Assembly: GCF_001540865.1 (NCBI RefSeq)
Contig: NC_033632.1
Span: forward strand, 1,701,435-1,765,434
DNA length: 64,000 bases
From: Ananas comosus
Lineage: Eukaryota; Streptophyta; Magnoliopsida; Poales; Bromeliaceae
Reading direction: 5' to 3'
How positions within the stretch are numbered: the stretch's first letter is position 1; each line of letters begins with the position of its first letter. Of this stretch, positions 36,545-49,607 are shown piece after piece. Made by a program: the position numbers and the translations under genes. The notes beneath the pieces were generated by a model, which saw only the letters and a program-made list of their open reading frames with translations, had not been told where the DNA came from and did not search any database.

Positions 36545-37355
36545 AAAAAAAAAAGGAAGGAAAAGATTACATTGAGACAGTTATGAATTTGATTGAGTTT
36601 CCGTTACTTGACCAAACAACCCCCAATTCAGTTATTTCAACTACATCGAATGATCTTTCGAATTGGTCAAGACTCTCCAGTTTATGGCCGCTTCTATATG
36701 GTACCAGTTGTTGTTTCATTGAATTTGCTTCATTAATAGGCTCGCGATTCGACTTTGATCGTTATGGGTTGGTGCCAAGATCAAGTCCTAGGCAAGCGGA
36801 CCTAATTTTAACAGCCGGCACGGTCACAATGAAAATGGCTCCTTCCTTAGTGAGATTATATGAGCAAATGCCTGAACCAAAATACGTCATTGCTATGGGG
36901 GCCTGTACTATTACAGGAGGGATGTTCAGTACTGATTCTTATAGTACTGTTCGGGGAGTCGATAAGCTAATTCCTGTGGATGTCTATTTGCCGGGCTGCC
37001 CACCTAAACCAGAGGCAGTTATAGATGCTATAACAAAACTTCGTAAGAAGATATTTCGAGAAATATTTGAAGATAGAACTATATATATCTCAACAGGAAA
37101 ATCGATGTTTTACTACCAATCACAAATTTTCTGTTCGACGCAGTACTCATACTGGAAATTACGATCAAGGATTGCTCTATCAATAACCATCTACTTCAGG
37201 GATATCTTTTGAATCATTTTTCAAATCCAAAAGTTCAGTATCTTCCTACGAATTAGTGAATCAGGCAGGGTTCTTTTGTGCAGAATAAAAAAGAGCAGGT
37301 CAATCTTTGAAAATTTCATTGTAAATGTGAAATACTTATACAAATGTGGGAGAGA
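36545..37355 (+). pseudogene. ndhK: Nuclear plastid DNA insertion carrying ndhK and the start of ndhJ
   Basis: The frame contains [77 protein letters not shown] and [17 protein letters not shown], which is plastid NADH dehydrogenase-like complex subunit K with its Fe-S cysteines. After FREIFEDR the frame changes, so the C-terminus (about 50 residues) is lost. Past the ndhK end the sequence continues as the ndhK-ndhJ spacer (AGAATAAAAAAGAGCAGGTC) up to the ndhJ start (ATGCAG near 37357), where homology stops. This plastid-to-nucleus transfer is not expected to be functional. Confidence 0.93.
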
Positions 37356-37980
37356 TCAAGACAATGCAGCAGAATCCAGCAAAAAAAGAGAACTTTTTAT
37401 ATATATATGCTGATCTGATGCACAAGGTGTAACCAGTAATCTCCCTAGCGAGCTAAATTAAATTACTGTAACAGCATAATTAGAGGAGAGTTATACCGTA
37501 ATTGATACATCATAATTTAGATTATACCAATCAAAATGCAACAAACGCCGTTGACCCGTACTCGGTCCTTTGATTTTTATAATTTTGCATTCTTAATCAA
37601 ATATAAGTACGTGCATTTAACTTTGATTGTACTCATAATTGGATACACATAGCCCGTAATTTCTCCATTATTTTGCTATACTTGCAAATGAAGCTACTAT
37701 ATAGAATATTGCTGTCCACTCGATTTAATTCCTTCCGTAATTAAGGCACAATATCGAAGTTGCATCTTAACATTAACCATATATGGTCCATTTATTAATA
37801 ATTAACTAAAGCATATAAATCCGGATTGGACCCAAAATTAATATTCACATGATGATGTAGCTAGGAACTGTACTGTAATATTTTGCTGCGTTTAATATTT
37901 TATAGATTTCCTTCATTTAATTAAACCGACCCAGCACTTACGCATGCATGCATATGCATGCACGCACGTACGTAACCCCT

Positions 37981-40376
37981 TCAAGGGAACTTAACCGCAA
38001 TGGGGGTCTTAACCACAAAAGTCCCGGAGACCCACTTGATCCACCCCGCTGCGTACTTGGAGGAGGGAGACCTGGTTACCGTTAGAGTGACGTTGAAGCT
38101 CTCCTCCTGGTCCAGCCTCGAAAAGCGCAGCTGACTCGTCGACAAGTCAACCCTCACCCACCTCGACGGCCCAATCTGCGGCGTGTCGGAACCCCGACGT
38201 TTCTTGCCGTTCGGCTCACTGTCACGGTGGACCCGACCACGCTGGGTAGCGATACCTGTATCGATGGGTAGTTCATCGCCGACGCCTGTATCCACCTCAT
38301 GGCCGAGCAATTCACCAGCTTATGGTACAGCTTCTTCAGCTCCGAGTCGGTGTACCTGAGTGCGCACAAATAGCCGGTGTAGTCGTCGGGCTGGATGTCA
38401 TACACGAGCCCGGGATCGAGAGCCCTCATGGGGTCGATTTGTCCGGCGCCGGTCGCGAATATGCTCGCCCTGCTGTCCCCTCGCTGGTCGGTGATCGGAT
38501 TTCCATTGAGGTCGATCGACGTCCTTTGCTGACGTTATAATTGCCGAGTTTATGAAAGCCGGAGGCCACGTTGGGTGTTTGTTCTTGATCAGCGCGGCAA
38601 TGCCGGACACATGAGGGGTCGCCATCGACGTGCCGCTAGCGAAGATGAATGTTGACGTCACGAGCGCCGAGGGATTGGGCCCGACCGCGAACGGCCATGC
38701 CGCGAGGATGTTCACACCTGGGGCAAGAACGTCGGGCTTTAAAATCCCTCCGTTTGATGGTGGCGGCCCACGGGAGGAGAAGCTGGCCACCGCGGGCGAT
38801 GGGTGGTGGCCTTACGTCGTCTTTTGGAAGATGATTGATGCAGTGGCGGTGCTAACGCCTGTAGAATTTCGCAGCTTGTCGTAGTAGGCTAGAATATTTA
38901 GCCCACCCGAGTAGCTCAAGTGCACCGCCGGAAGAACGTGCACGTCCGCAAATGTCGTGAAACCCAGCGACTGCGGGTTCAGCAGTACCATCGCCGCCCC
39001 GCCGGCCGCGCACACTACCGCGCCCTTCTCGACGTTGGTATTGTTGCTAAGGTGGCACAGCACTATCTTCTGCCGCACATCGATGTGGTCCAGCGACCCC
39101 TTCAAGCATACCGATGCATTCTTCCAGACGATTGCCCCCGGGTACACGATCGGCAGCATTCTCGACTGGTCGAATGAGCTCAGCTGGTATGCTGTCTCGC
39201 CCTCTAGCTCCTCTCCGTTCCCCAGCTTCACAATCGCCCTACACCTCCGGTCGGTAGATGCTGCCCCGACAGTCAGGACCTATTAAACTAAAGTATATTA
39301 AACACTATTTTCTAGCGCGACTTAAATTTTTAGGAGTCATACTTTGCTTTATTGAAAAACAGGAGACTCTGAGCCCAAATCAATACCAATGGCGCGTCGT
39401 GTGCCAACGTGTTCTCCTCCGGTCCTTCATTCCCAGCAGCGGCCACAGTGATAATCCCATGCGACAACGCAGCCAGCGACCCTTGGGCTATGCCGTCATA
39501 GTAATACCTATACGTCGCATTGCCGCCAATGGACATGGAGATGATGTTGACGCCATCATAGATAGCCTGGTCAATCGCGGCGAGCGTGTCGCTGTAGGCG
39601 CAGCCTTTGAAGCAAACCTTGTAGATGGCGAGGTGCGCCCGCGGCGCCATCCCCGTGGCATTGCCGAAGGCTTGTCCGAGGACGCTGGAGTTGTTGACGG
39701 AGCTCCCGGCGGCGATGCTGGCAACATGGGTGCCGTGCCCGTTGGTGTCGAGTGCCGGGGCGTCCGCGGACGCGTTAAACCCCCGCGCGGCGATGATCTT
39801 GTTGTTGCACCGGACCCCGCTCGCCAAGGAGCAGTTTCCTTGCCAGTTGGGCGGCGGCGGCGGCATCCCCGCGTCGCTGAACGAGGGGTGCGTCCGGTGG
39901 ATCCCCGAGTCCAGGATCCCGATCACGATGCCCTGCCCGAAGCCCGCGCCCGCCCACGCGGCGCTGAGGTTTTGGGTGAGGCCTAAGAATCGGGGAGTGT
40001 AGGTGGTGAGGAGGGGGTAGACCTGGTCCAAGCGCGCGTGGACGAACCCGGGCTTCGACTCCATGGCGCCGACCTCGGCCGGCGTCAACCACGGCGCGAA
40101 CCCGCTCATGACGTCACGGTAGGAGTAGATGAGACGGGGCGCGCCCGAATCCAAAGTCGGCGTTGGCAGAAACGACTCGTGGTAGCTGCGCAATTCGTCC
40201 TCGCCTAAGGAGTCGGCGCCGAGTGGCTCGTCCACGTGGACGATGTACGTTTGGAGCTCGTTGGAGTCGGCGTTGGGCTCGTTCACTATGGGGAGTAGCT
40301 GTGCGTGGACAATAGTAACAATGGGAAGGAGAGAAGAGAATGCGGTGAGGAGAACAAGCCGTTGCCGAGTCTTCAT
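37981..40376 (-). pseudogene. Subtilisin-like serine protease pseudogene (array copy S4)
   Basis: Exon 1 (39387-40376) is fully open and encodes signal peptide, I9 propeptide, Asp and His motifs (GILDSGIH, NGHGTHVAS) and AAGNEGP. It is one codon shorter than in S2. The splice donor is kept although the preceding codon is TTG in place of TGG. Exon 2 (37981-39279) is broken in three places: a TAC-to-TAA change at 38812-38814, a 4-bp insertion near 38512-38519, and a deletion of roughly 26-28 bp near 38184. The Ser motif SGTSMATPHVSG is downstream of the first stop, so no active protease can be made. A truncated product of exon 1 plus part of exon 2 would lack the nucleophile. Confidence 0.88.
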
Positions 40377-41251
40377 TTTTGCGCGGGAACGAACGATAGT
40401 AATGCTCAGGAAAGCGGAAGAAGAAGAGAGCGAGCGTGTGGGCTACGGTTGTCCAACGGGAGTAGATATCTTTATATATAAATATACTCGCCGAGATGCA
40501 CGTGGGCTAGAGGACGAGGAACAGGGAAAGTACATGTACTATACGTGAATTAAGAAGTGAATTATAAGGTGAATTATGGGAAGCATGCAACGAGCGTTTG
40601 CATTATGTTTACCGTGAGCAATCATGATGAAATCCTAGGTGGGAATACGATGATAGCCATGCAACGAAGTGATGGAAAAATACAAAACTAACAAATTTTT
40701 AAAGCAACAAGATGAAAGGATATTTAAATTCGGTAAAATTTAGTCAGTAAATAAATAGTAACTCGGCATCACATGATACATCGTTTATTTGGACCATGAC
40801 AAGATTAGCTAGTTTGTTTCCTCACTAGTAATTAAGATAAGAACAGGGAGGCAGTTTCAGAACTATTCATGCATCTGGGTTATGATCTTCTCGAGCCTCT
40901 CCAGACAGATCTGTGCAAGAAACTTTTTTACATCTTTACATATATTGGGTCATAGTAGTAAAAGACCTACTTCTCTGTAAAAAATATAGGGATAAAAAAG
41001 CTCAAAATAGATCAGACGAAATGATTTACAATACATGTAAGACTAGGAAGGAGCAGAGTGTGCTTCACCTATCGATGACATCAAAGGGAGAAAAGGCGGG
41101 CCGCCACCAATTGGAACTTATTTTTCTTCGAATTTGGTAGAGTATCGAGCCATCATCGATCCGATCGTAACTTTATGCTCCTCTTCTCGTTACGAAGCAT
41201 TAGCAGATCATACACCAAATAACTGGCCATCTTTGTTGCTGCATTTGGTGA
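40377..41251. other. Upstream end of the subtilase array, between S4 and the FRS gene
   Basis: 40377-40940 is homologous to the upstream spacers of the other copies (for example ATGATCTTCTCGAGCC near 40880). Homology then fades, which places the array boundary near 40940. The 3' UTR of the FRS gene lies close to 41251. Confidence 0.55.
40470..40488 (-). promoter_or_regulatory. Candidate TATA region of subtilase S4
   Basis: GAGTATATTTATATATAAAG on the minus strand lies about 95-112 bp upstream of the ATG and matches the position in S2 and S3. Confidence 0.35.
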
Positions 41252-44034
41252 TTAATCCCCTTCTGCAACTCTATTGCTTTCCTTTGCCACTCGCGCCATC
41301 CCCTTTAACTTCCTTGGTCTCCCTCTCGTAACCGACCGCGCCGGAACAACATCAACTCTCGCATCAAAAGATGTGCTAGGCTCTAGATCCGAGCCGTTTG
41401 ATTCATCCGCCGCCGACATGTCCCTCACATGGTCAAGAAGCCTGCTCAAGTGCCATTGCACGTAATCAAACCGATCTCTAGTTACTGACGATTCTTGAAT
41501 TATAATAGATGCAAGCGACCGTAATGCTTGTGATCGATACTTGTGCCCGCTACTTTTAGGGTAAAGCGAGCTTTCTCTGCGCCAACGAGGTATAAGATAC
41601 TTCTCCGGAACAAGAAAGCAATTTTTCAAGGAAAGCACTCGAAGAGCGTGTTTGCATAAAATCCCTGTGCACTCGAACCCTTTACAAGTGCAGTGGACTT
41701 CTTCAGTAGATGGAATACAACTTACAATATGCCCTCCGTCGCTCTTTAGATGATGGCGAACAAGATAGCTCTCGCGCGATGTTTCATAAACCGCGTAGTG
41801 GGTCGAAAACATCATTTCCTTTTGAAACATCTCAAAAGCGTACTTTGTCAAGATAGTCGACGCATGCTCCTCGAGGGGCAAGCATGTTTTGATCTTGAGG
41901 CTCTCTTGGCTTTGTTGTGTTGCTGCTTCTTCGCCTGCTTGGTTTTGAAAATCAACTGCAACACCCACCTGGAAATAGTATCGAAAAGAACCAAAAATTA
42001 AGGTGAAATGAACAGAAATACAAGGTTTATACATTTTTATTTTTACTGACCCCCAAAAAAAAAGCAACCCCAAAAGTAGTTCTGCTTTACCTGCTCGGTG
42101 AAATCCTTTAGCCGGGTTTGAGAGTTTAAGAACCCTTTGAAGAAAAACTTAGTTGCCATAGAATTATTAGTTGTCAATAGTCCACCAAAAAACCAACTTC
42201 GCAAGTATGGTAATGCCCAACAAGACCGGTGAATGAATAGAAGGCTTATATGCCTATCGGAGCCAAGTCCAAACTCAATAACCATCTGTTCCCAATGAAG
42301 CTCGAAATCCTCCACAGTATCCGACTCATATATTCTGTAAAATTCGGATTTAAACTTCTCATATTCCGAACCAAGAGATGAAGAAAACCAACCCGGTAGC
42401 TTTGACATTATATGCCAAATAGAGAAAGCATGTTTTGCACTCGGTAACTCATTCGTTAGAGCATCTTTAAGACCCAAATCGAAGTCGGTCAATATTGTCT
42501 GCGGGAGCTTACCATCCATGAGTCGGAGGAATGCCTAACATAGACAGTGAAAACTGAAAATAGTTAATGCCACAGTAAGATGCATCAAGGGTCCCCCAGA
42601 CTTTTTAGGAGGTTTCAATTTGGTCCCCAACCTTTCAATTGTTACAATTGGGTCCATCTTCTAATTCCTCCACAATCTAACACTATCCATTTAATTTCCT
42701 TCTTAAATTTGGACAAAAAATGCTCACGCAATCGCCTATATGAGTGAATCAAAAGTTATTTATGCCACAATGAATTACAATTAAGTGAAAAATTTTGTCA
42801 AAGTTCACAGAGAAACTTAGCCTACAATTTAAGATTTTAAGCAAACAACCACGGTTAGAAACCCAATTGTAACAATCGAAAGGTTGTGGAAATTGAAACT
42901 ATGTCGACAGGTTGAGGAAGCTCAGCGCAATTTATCTATTATAATTAAACATTATTGAAAATGAAAATCGAGATTGAGAAGAAGTTCAGAAAATTATCTG
43001 ACCTGGAAGGCCCATCTATAAGAATCTGGCTTCTCATCTAGCAGCACAGCACAACAGAAAAATATGGTATTTCCATTATTGTCCAGACCAAACCAAACCC
43101 CAACTATTCTATCATATGCATAGAGATGATAAGTTGTGTCGAAAAATACCACATCACCAAATATCTTATAGGCCTGAATTGAGCCCACATAAGACCAAGC
43201 AATGTGCTCGAGCTTGTTACTCTCGTCATAAGTAAATTCATATCGAAAATCCGGGTTCCTCTCTTTCATTACTTTACAAGCTTTAAGAAGCTCCAACCCT
43301 TCATTCTCGGGATTTATACTCATTGAAGCATTAAGAAAGTTCTTCAAATCCCTTTCCCCAAACGTCAATTGGCCAGGTTTTATACCCTTTTCCATTTCAA
43401 GAGCCCTAATTATAAGATTCGCATTACAACCGCCCTTCACAAGAGCCAATATCCGCTCTCGGTCGGCTTGAGATATGTATCTATAACCCGGTGAATAGTG
43501 CACATCATTGATATCCAACAAGTCATGATTATGCAAATTACTAAAACTAATGACTACCCATTTTGTTGCTCCGCTCAATACATTCTTCTTAATCACCATT
43601 TGTGCATCGCATTTGCACCGCGAGGGTTTTTTCTTCCTTTGCCTTTTGGCTTCTGGAGATTTAACGGATAGAGGGGAGCCGGCCCGATGGCAAACGAGTT
43701 CTCGTTTATAAACTCCCATCGGGTGCTCAGGGTTCCCCTTCGACCGCTCTCGCCTCACTAAAAACCCATTATTTCTCGCAAAATTGCTATAATACTCTAG
43801 GGCTTCTTCGTCGCTTTGGAACGATTGTCCCACGTATGGTGGAGCGGCAACCTTATTTGAATTAAGAGATAGTTTTGGACTTCCAAGGTCAAAATTTGGC
43901 TCCATCACTCCGACTTGTTCGACTAATTCCTCTTCTTCAAATCCTTCGGGCTCGATATAGCATTGCTCATCCCCACACGGGCAACGATGCTTCCGCATTG
44001 GGAAAAAGGTGCTTGTTGATGAGGTGCTTGTCAT
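41252..44034 (-). CDS. FAR1-related sequence (FRS11-like) transcription factor
   Basis: Three exons, 43003-44034, 42091-42534 and 41252-41968, join in phase to encode 730 aa, starting at the ATG at 44034 (MTSTSSTSTFF). The N-terminal FAR1 DNA-binding domain (about residues 70-165) has EEALEYYSNFARNNGFLVRR and conserved Cys/His ending HNHDL. A MULE-transposase-derived domain follows (about 265-400), with FFDTTYHLYAYDRIVGVWFG, then across the junction AFQ|AFLRLMDGKLPQTILTDFDL, and HAFSIWHIMSKLPGWF. A SWIM zinc finger is complete: CTCKGF, then CTGILCKHAL. The C-terminus contains a basic stretch GRPRKLKG. FRS proteins are domesticated transposases acting in the nucleus; FHY3/FAR1 control phytochrome A signalling, and the role of this member is inferred only. 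Intron 1 carries a MITE-like inverted repeat. Confidence 0.93.
42588..42925. mobile_element. MITE-like inverted repeat in FRS intron 1
   Basis: The left arm contains GGTTTCAATTTGGTCC, CAACCTTTCAATTG and TTACAATTGGGT. The right arm contains ACCCAATTGTAACAATCG, AAAGGTTGTGG and AAATTGAAACTATG. The arms pair over about 60 bp with mismatches. The outer boundary and target duplication are unclear. Confidence 0.5.
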
Positions 44035-45315
44035 TATCAAAATAATATACCCTTCTCAAAAGCACATCAACATACCAACTTGAGAAATTAAAGAAATCAA
44101 AATTGCTAAATGTGAAGGGCACAACAAGTTGATTAAGCTTTCCAAATTAATCATTTTGGATTGCAATTTACAACCATGACCATGTTGTAAAACTCAATAA
44201 TAATATACATCTCTCTCAACACCATCCACAATACTTAAAAATTTTTGAAACAATTATGAGAAATTATACTCCCTAACAATTATATTAAATAAAAATTCTC
44301 ATCAATTCGTGGCCTAAGAAGTACTCACACCAACAGGAACACAGAAAGGGATCGAAAAATTACTGTTATAAATAGTAAAAAAAAAAAAATCCAAGCTAGA
44401 AGAAGAGCTACAACAACTAAGTAGAGAGATGAGAGCTTCATTATTTACCACAATTATTAGGGTTAGAGTTTGGGATTACACGGGTGGGGAAGGGAGGGGG
44501 GGCGATGAGCGACGCCGTATAGATCGCCGGTGTATTGATATTGCGACCCCTTTTTTTTTTTGGGTGCGAACGGGTCGCTAATCGCTACTGAGAGCACGGG
44601 GCGGAGAGGGAGAGAGAGAGGAGAGAGGAAAAAACGGGGGTGGAAATATCCGCCGACCTGATTTGGGGAGGAGTGAGCAGATGACGCGGTGTAGGGAGGT
44701 TGGGATCATCCACCGTTCACCTTTCAAAAGGTCTCGATCGGACGGCTATGACACGGTTGTTGTACTGAGTCTATGACATGTGAGCCCACTGGGACAGGTT
44801 TGATATGTAAAAATTGCACTGAAGAAAAGAAATTTTTTTAATTTATTTTTTTAATAAAAAGAAATTTCTGCAATGTCTTAATATGTGCATTAGAATAAGC
44901 AGGAATAAGGTGGCCGTAATTGGTGAACGTTTATAGGCTGCTTTTTAAACAGTATGTATTGAAGTTTCGAGCTCCAAATAAGATGCTACAATTTGAACAA
45001 TTTACTTTTACTGCAACCATAACAAAATCTTGATCAAAAGGTGTGAAGTGTAATCAATCAATTTTACGCAATAGCACTTCTTCATAACTTATAACAAAGC
45101 CTTACGAACAACTGCTGATAACATGAGGGCGCATGCGCGCTTGCACAAATGCAGGAGACAAAGAAGTGACTGACGCCAAACTCGAACTCAGCAAAATGAT
45201 TTGCAGCTATTAACATGCTTATGAAATCAAAACATATTCCATAAAAAGCTATAAAAGAACAGAAAACAACAGAAGTGTCTACATGTATGTAACAAAAGCA
45301 TTTCACTTATCATTC
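44035..45315. other. FRS promoter and 5' leader; 3' flank of XRCC1
   Basis: 44400-44700 is GA/GC-rich and probably contains the FRS transcription start. The rest is AT-rich without gene-like signals. The XRCC1 stop is at 45316-45318. Confidence 0.5.
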
Positions 45316-48300
45316 TCAACACTTAGAAAGGTTTTTGCAGGCAAGTTCTATTTCCTCTTCAGTCATCTCTATAGTCTCATCACTGTCATACTCTTCCTTG
45401 TTGCTATCACCTTTTTGTTCCTTGGTGTTCTTAGGAGAAAAGTTCGAGTGGTTGAACTCGATCTCGTAAATCTCCTTGCATTTGGTAGCTAATTCGGCGA
45501 GTTCTTTCTTTGCGGATAAACCCTTTTTCCTTTTACTCTCGAGCTCCGCAAGCTCTTGGACTACACGAGGAACGAATTTCCACTGCTCGGTCGCTTGTAG
45601 AATACTCTACAAACAAATCTCAAGGCGTTAGAAAGTTTATTAAAGGATAATACATGGTACATATACACCCTGCAACATTATCTATATTTTCAAATCCCTG
45701 CAAGCAGGCCCTCCGAAAACTTAATTTCTTAAATATACATACTCTTGAAGAAATGATCATCTTTATAAAACTTTTTCTAATACAAAAGCAACTCCCCACG
45801 AGACAAGGGTGTTTTTGTAATAATCTAGATTATTGAGCAGAACGTATGAAGATTCGGAGTTCTGATGAATAAATATGTAAATGAAATACTTTAGAAGGGA
45901 TCTACATGTAGTTGCTAGCCAGAAATAATCGAGGAAACCGATAAAGGTAGTACTTACATGGTTTTGTTCAAGAGCTTCTATGGCATCTTGGAGACAAGTG
46001 AAAATCCCCTCTGCAGCGATAGCCTTTAGTTCACTTTGCTCTGGCTGTGTCATTAAAGAAACATAGAGGAGCCATATGCTAAAATAATTGTGCAGACATT
46101 CACACACTAAAAAAAAAAAAAATTTCCAAACATACAAATTTGATGAAAAGGCATTAAAACATATTAATATGTTTTTTCAACCATAGTAATTAACATAATC
46201 AGAGGGAAAAGTGAAATGCCACAGCAGTCATAGAATCATGTACATAAAACTATCTAAGGCTGAAATGCAGAAATGTTATCACACAGTATTCACTTTGCTG
46301 GCCTGAACATTGAAACCTACATAACCTCCCTTAAACTACAATTTTCATTACTTTCCCTCCTTTAATCAGTGTTCATAGAGCGTACATATATCAACGTGCT
46401 TACAAGTCAACAGGGTTAAATACTTCGTCCAAAAACTGGACATTAAAAAAAGAACATCTTTTGTCCACAAAGTCACAAGCGAGTGAGTATACATAATAAA
46501 GGAATAAATCTCCAGATTCAACATAATTTAATATACAAAAGCATTTAAAGATGCGCTGATTTAAAACACCCTCATTATATCAGATGATACAAATAGTAAC
46601 ATGAAAAGGGATTAATCATAAAGCTAAGTAAAGAGATTACTTTATTGGCCATTCGGTATTTGGTAACAACCAATTGAGACTAATAGCCGAACATTAAAAG
46701 CAAAAGCCCAAAATTGGGCTTCTGCTTTTACAGTGAAGACAACATATTTAAGCAATCAAGTGAACTTAAACAAGCTATATCATAATGCTGAGAATCGGTA
46801 TACGTAAGACATTTTCTGTTTTGTTAGTTTCTCACCTTTTCATCTTGACTCTCCAGCCATGACACTGTTTGGTTCAAATCATCCAAAGCCCACTTTTTTA
46901 TTTTGGAAGGAGAAAAATAATCCTTAGCTTTATCTGAACATCTTACCTGTATAAGAATCCAGAATTCGAGAATTCAAGAGAAGATTTTAACCAATAATCA
47001 AGAGCAAATCACTAATTTGTACATATTTGTAGTTTGACTGCTACCAGTAATAGAAATCATCTGATATGTTATTCACCAGAAATTAAAGGTTTATCAGAAT
47101 CTTCGTAAGTTCTAAATTAAGAATTGTTTGAACATGCAGAAACAGTTTTTCCTCAAAAAACGCACTACTGTTTTTGTGCTTTTGGACCTCAGAAGCTCGC
47201 TTTAGCTTCTGGCCACAGCAGAAGCATGAAAACTTTGGTTTGCCATATGCCTAGTTACAGGTCCTGCAGAGTAGTAAAAGCTCTTTCATACGTCAGGACA
47301 AACATACACTAACATGACACTCTACGATAGTTTGGCATGCATTTCCTCACACTGTCTTAATACGATTACCTCAGATGCTGCCGAATTAATTGTCTTTACA
47401 TGTGACCTTTCGGATTTTTCTTGAAGCTCTTTAGGTGGCGCACTTTTCTGATCTGCATGTAATGAATGAGAAAGAAATTACAAAGCTTCAAACTCAAAAA
47501 AGGGATGCATAACACTTTCAAAATTTGCTCAATCAAACCAATAAAACTATTAAAAGATATACACAGACTACGAAAAATAGCCTAAATTCAAAACAACGAA
47601 AGCTTTTATCCAATTTAATCATAAAGCTTCAAAGGTCACAGTGCAATTTATCACCTCTCTTAGTCTCAAATAGCTCATTAATTTTTCGCCATGGCTTCCC
47701 TGCATGCATAAGGTAAGGCTCGATTTCAACAAGCTTTCTCTGTTTATAACACTCCAATATCCATTCCTAGGATAATTAAAGTTGAGAATGTCAAACAATA
47801 TTATTCTTCAAGATCACACAAACAAAGTTTACAAAATAAATTGAAAAAATATGTATTCAATCTGGATATTTTTAACTATCTTTTACAATGTACAAACTTG
47901 AAACTATAGAAAACAAGATAGTAGGCTCTTTTTTTTGGCTTAAACAGTGGAAAGTTATGAACGAACTCTTGGTTGGAAGGCCAAGTTTTGGACAGTAGAA
48001 AATTCTGGCTATTCTTATGTCTGTATCTAAGGCATCCATTTGCCTGTGCTGATTGCCTTCGTACTATTCGAATCTGCATTTATTAGTTCTTTCCCTTTCA
48101 TGTAAAGTTTCAAGTTTCAGCTATTTTATCCATATCAATCCAAAGTTTGGTTTAATTTAATTGGCATATCTAGTTTGCGTATGTAAGCAATAATAAAATT
48201 CTCTCTTCTGCTAGTACAAGCTTTATTGCTATTATTATACCTTTTATGTTATTTTCCTGGACAACTTTCTCTTTTAAATTCTATTCCATATAACCATTCC

Positions 48301-49607
48301 ATTTGTGTTTCTCTTTTGTATGGCACCAACAATTAAAAAATATTGGGAGCAAGAGAGCCATTTGCTGTACTATAGCTTTTAAATCGACACCACCTAAACT
48401 TTTTTTTTTTCTAAATCTTAAAACTTCTCTCCATTTCAGCAGATTCACTGCTGCAATTAATTGTAATTGTCGCATTCCTCAGGGCAAATCCACTTAGAAA
48501 GAGGCAAATAGTCAAGAGGGAATAAGGACAGCAAAAGGCGGGTGAGGGCAGTCAAAAGAACTGCATTTTGTGTGAAAAGCAAAACATGCAGTTGGAACTT
48601 AAAAAGGTTACACAGAAGTTGGAACGTAAATCAAACTAAACTACTCAAGGGAAAGAATACATGTACGTTAAAATTAACTAGAAAGACAAGGCGAGGAGTT
48701 GTAACCTTTGAGACAACGGTTCCGTTGTCAGATTCAACTTGCCTAAATTTAGGAGTATTTGAGAATGCACAAATAAGCAAAGTACAATCCGAGGTCCAGT
48801 CAGGTCGATATTCAGCCCCCATCTCTAAAGCCTGCGATCTTAGAGTGCTCCTCTCAGGGTTAACAAACCCCGACAGCGCAAAGACAACTCCATCCTGGCA
48901 ACAAAAATTTTTTGAATAAAAGAGATGTTGACATTCATAACACTGTAAAGCTGTGTATGTGTGTTTGTCCCTGCAAATTCTGAACTTTTTGTATGCCAAT
49001 GAAACTTAATTCCATACACATACACCCTTTTAAAAGTCACCTCTTTTAAAAATATATATTTCTGATACAAAACCAACTCTTCCCAACAATTAATTAACTT
49101 CACAACTTAAAAGAGGAGTGTCAGAAAAAAAAAAATTGGCACTCTCAAGGTGTCAGATTTTACTGTATACATATAAATGGATGTTTTCGCAGGGTCTATA
49201 TAAATGAAAAATCATTTGGTGGCTAAATCATTACCAAAAGTTTTGCGCATAAGAAACTGCACTTTCGAGGGGCATATTGTAAAAAATCAAAATTTACAGC
49301 AGTACTACATATTCAGTTCAATGATCTTGCAACTACACACCACAAAATAAATAAAACAGTTTCAATCAACTTGAGTTCCTTCAATCATTACCAAAAGTTT
49401 CGAGAAGTCCGAGATACTTCGGGTAGTTTGATGTGAAGAGGAATCACCATTTCCTTTGGCTTGTTTTTTGGAACCTCCAGAAGAATCGGCCTGCTTCTTC
49501 TTTTCGCCCGACTTGTTCGCACTTTCTTTGGAACTCATCCAAGAAGGGAGGCTTCTCTTTTGCGGCATATCACTACCATCATTAGGATCTGAGCTTGATT
49601 CAGGCAT
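45316..49607 (-). CDS. XRCC1: DNA repair scaffold XRCC1 (plant type, single BRCT)
   Basis: Seven exons, 49392-49607, 48706-48894, 47655-47766, 47370-47452, 46836-46946, 45958-46044 and 45316-45606, join in phase to encode 362 aa (Arabidopsis about 353). All introns are GT-AG. The N-terminus is charged (QKRSLPSWMSSKESANKSG). The BRCT domain (about 70-165) spans DGVVFALSGFVNPERS, LEMGAEYRPDWTSDCTLLIC, FSNTPKFRQVESDNGTVVSK and EWILECYKQRKLVEIEPYLM. The C-terminal part has KKWALDDLNQTVSWLESQDE, ELKAIAAEGIFTCLQDAIEA, and the acidic end YDSDETIEMTEEEIELACKN. Plant XRCC1 lacks the N-terminal polymerase-beta-binding domain and second BRCT of animals. It acts in base-excision and single-strand-break repair and active DNA demethylation in the nucleus. 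No lesions are seen. Confidence 0.95.

Larger units (their letters stand above)
32936..37980. other. Spacer between subtilases S3 and S4 with nested insertions
   Basis: At 5 kb this is the longest spacer. It contains a TA array with an N, a SINE, a 37-bp fragment resembling the neighbouring FRS gene, a hAT-like element, a LINE 3' tail, a TC/TA microsatellite and plastid DNA. The rest is duplicated array spacer. The open frame at 34613-34813 has no recognisable product. Confidence 0.6.
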
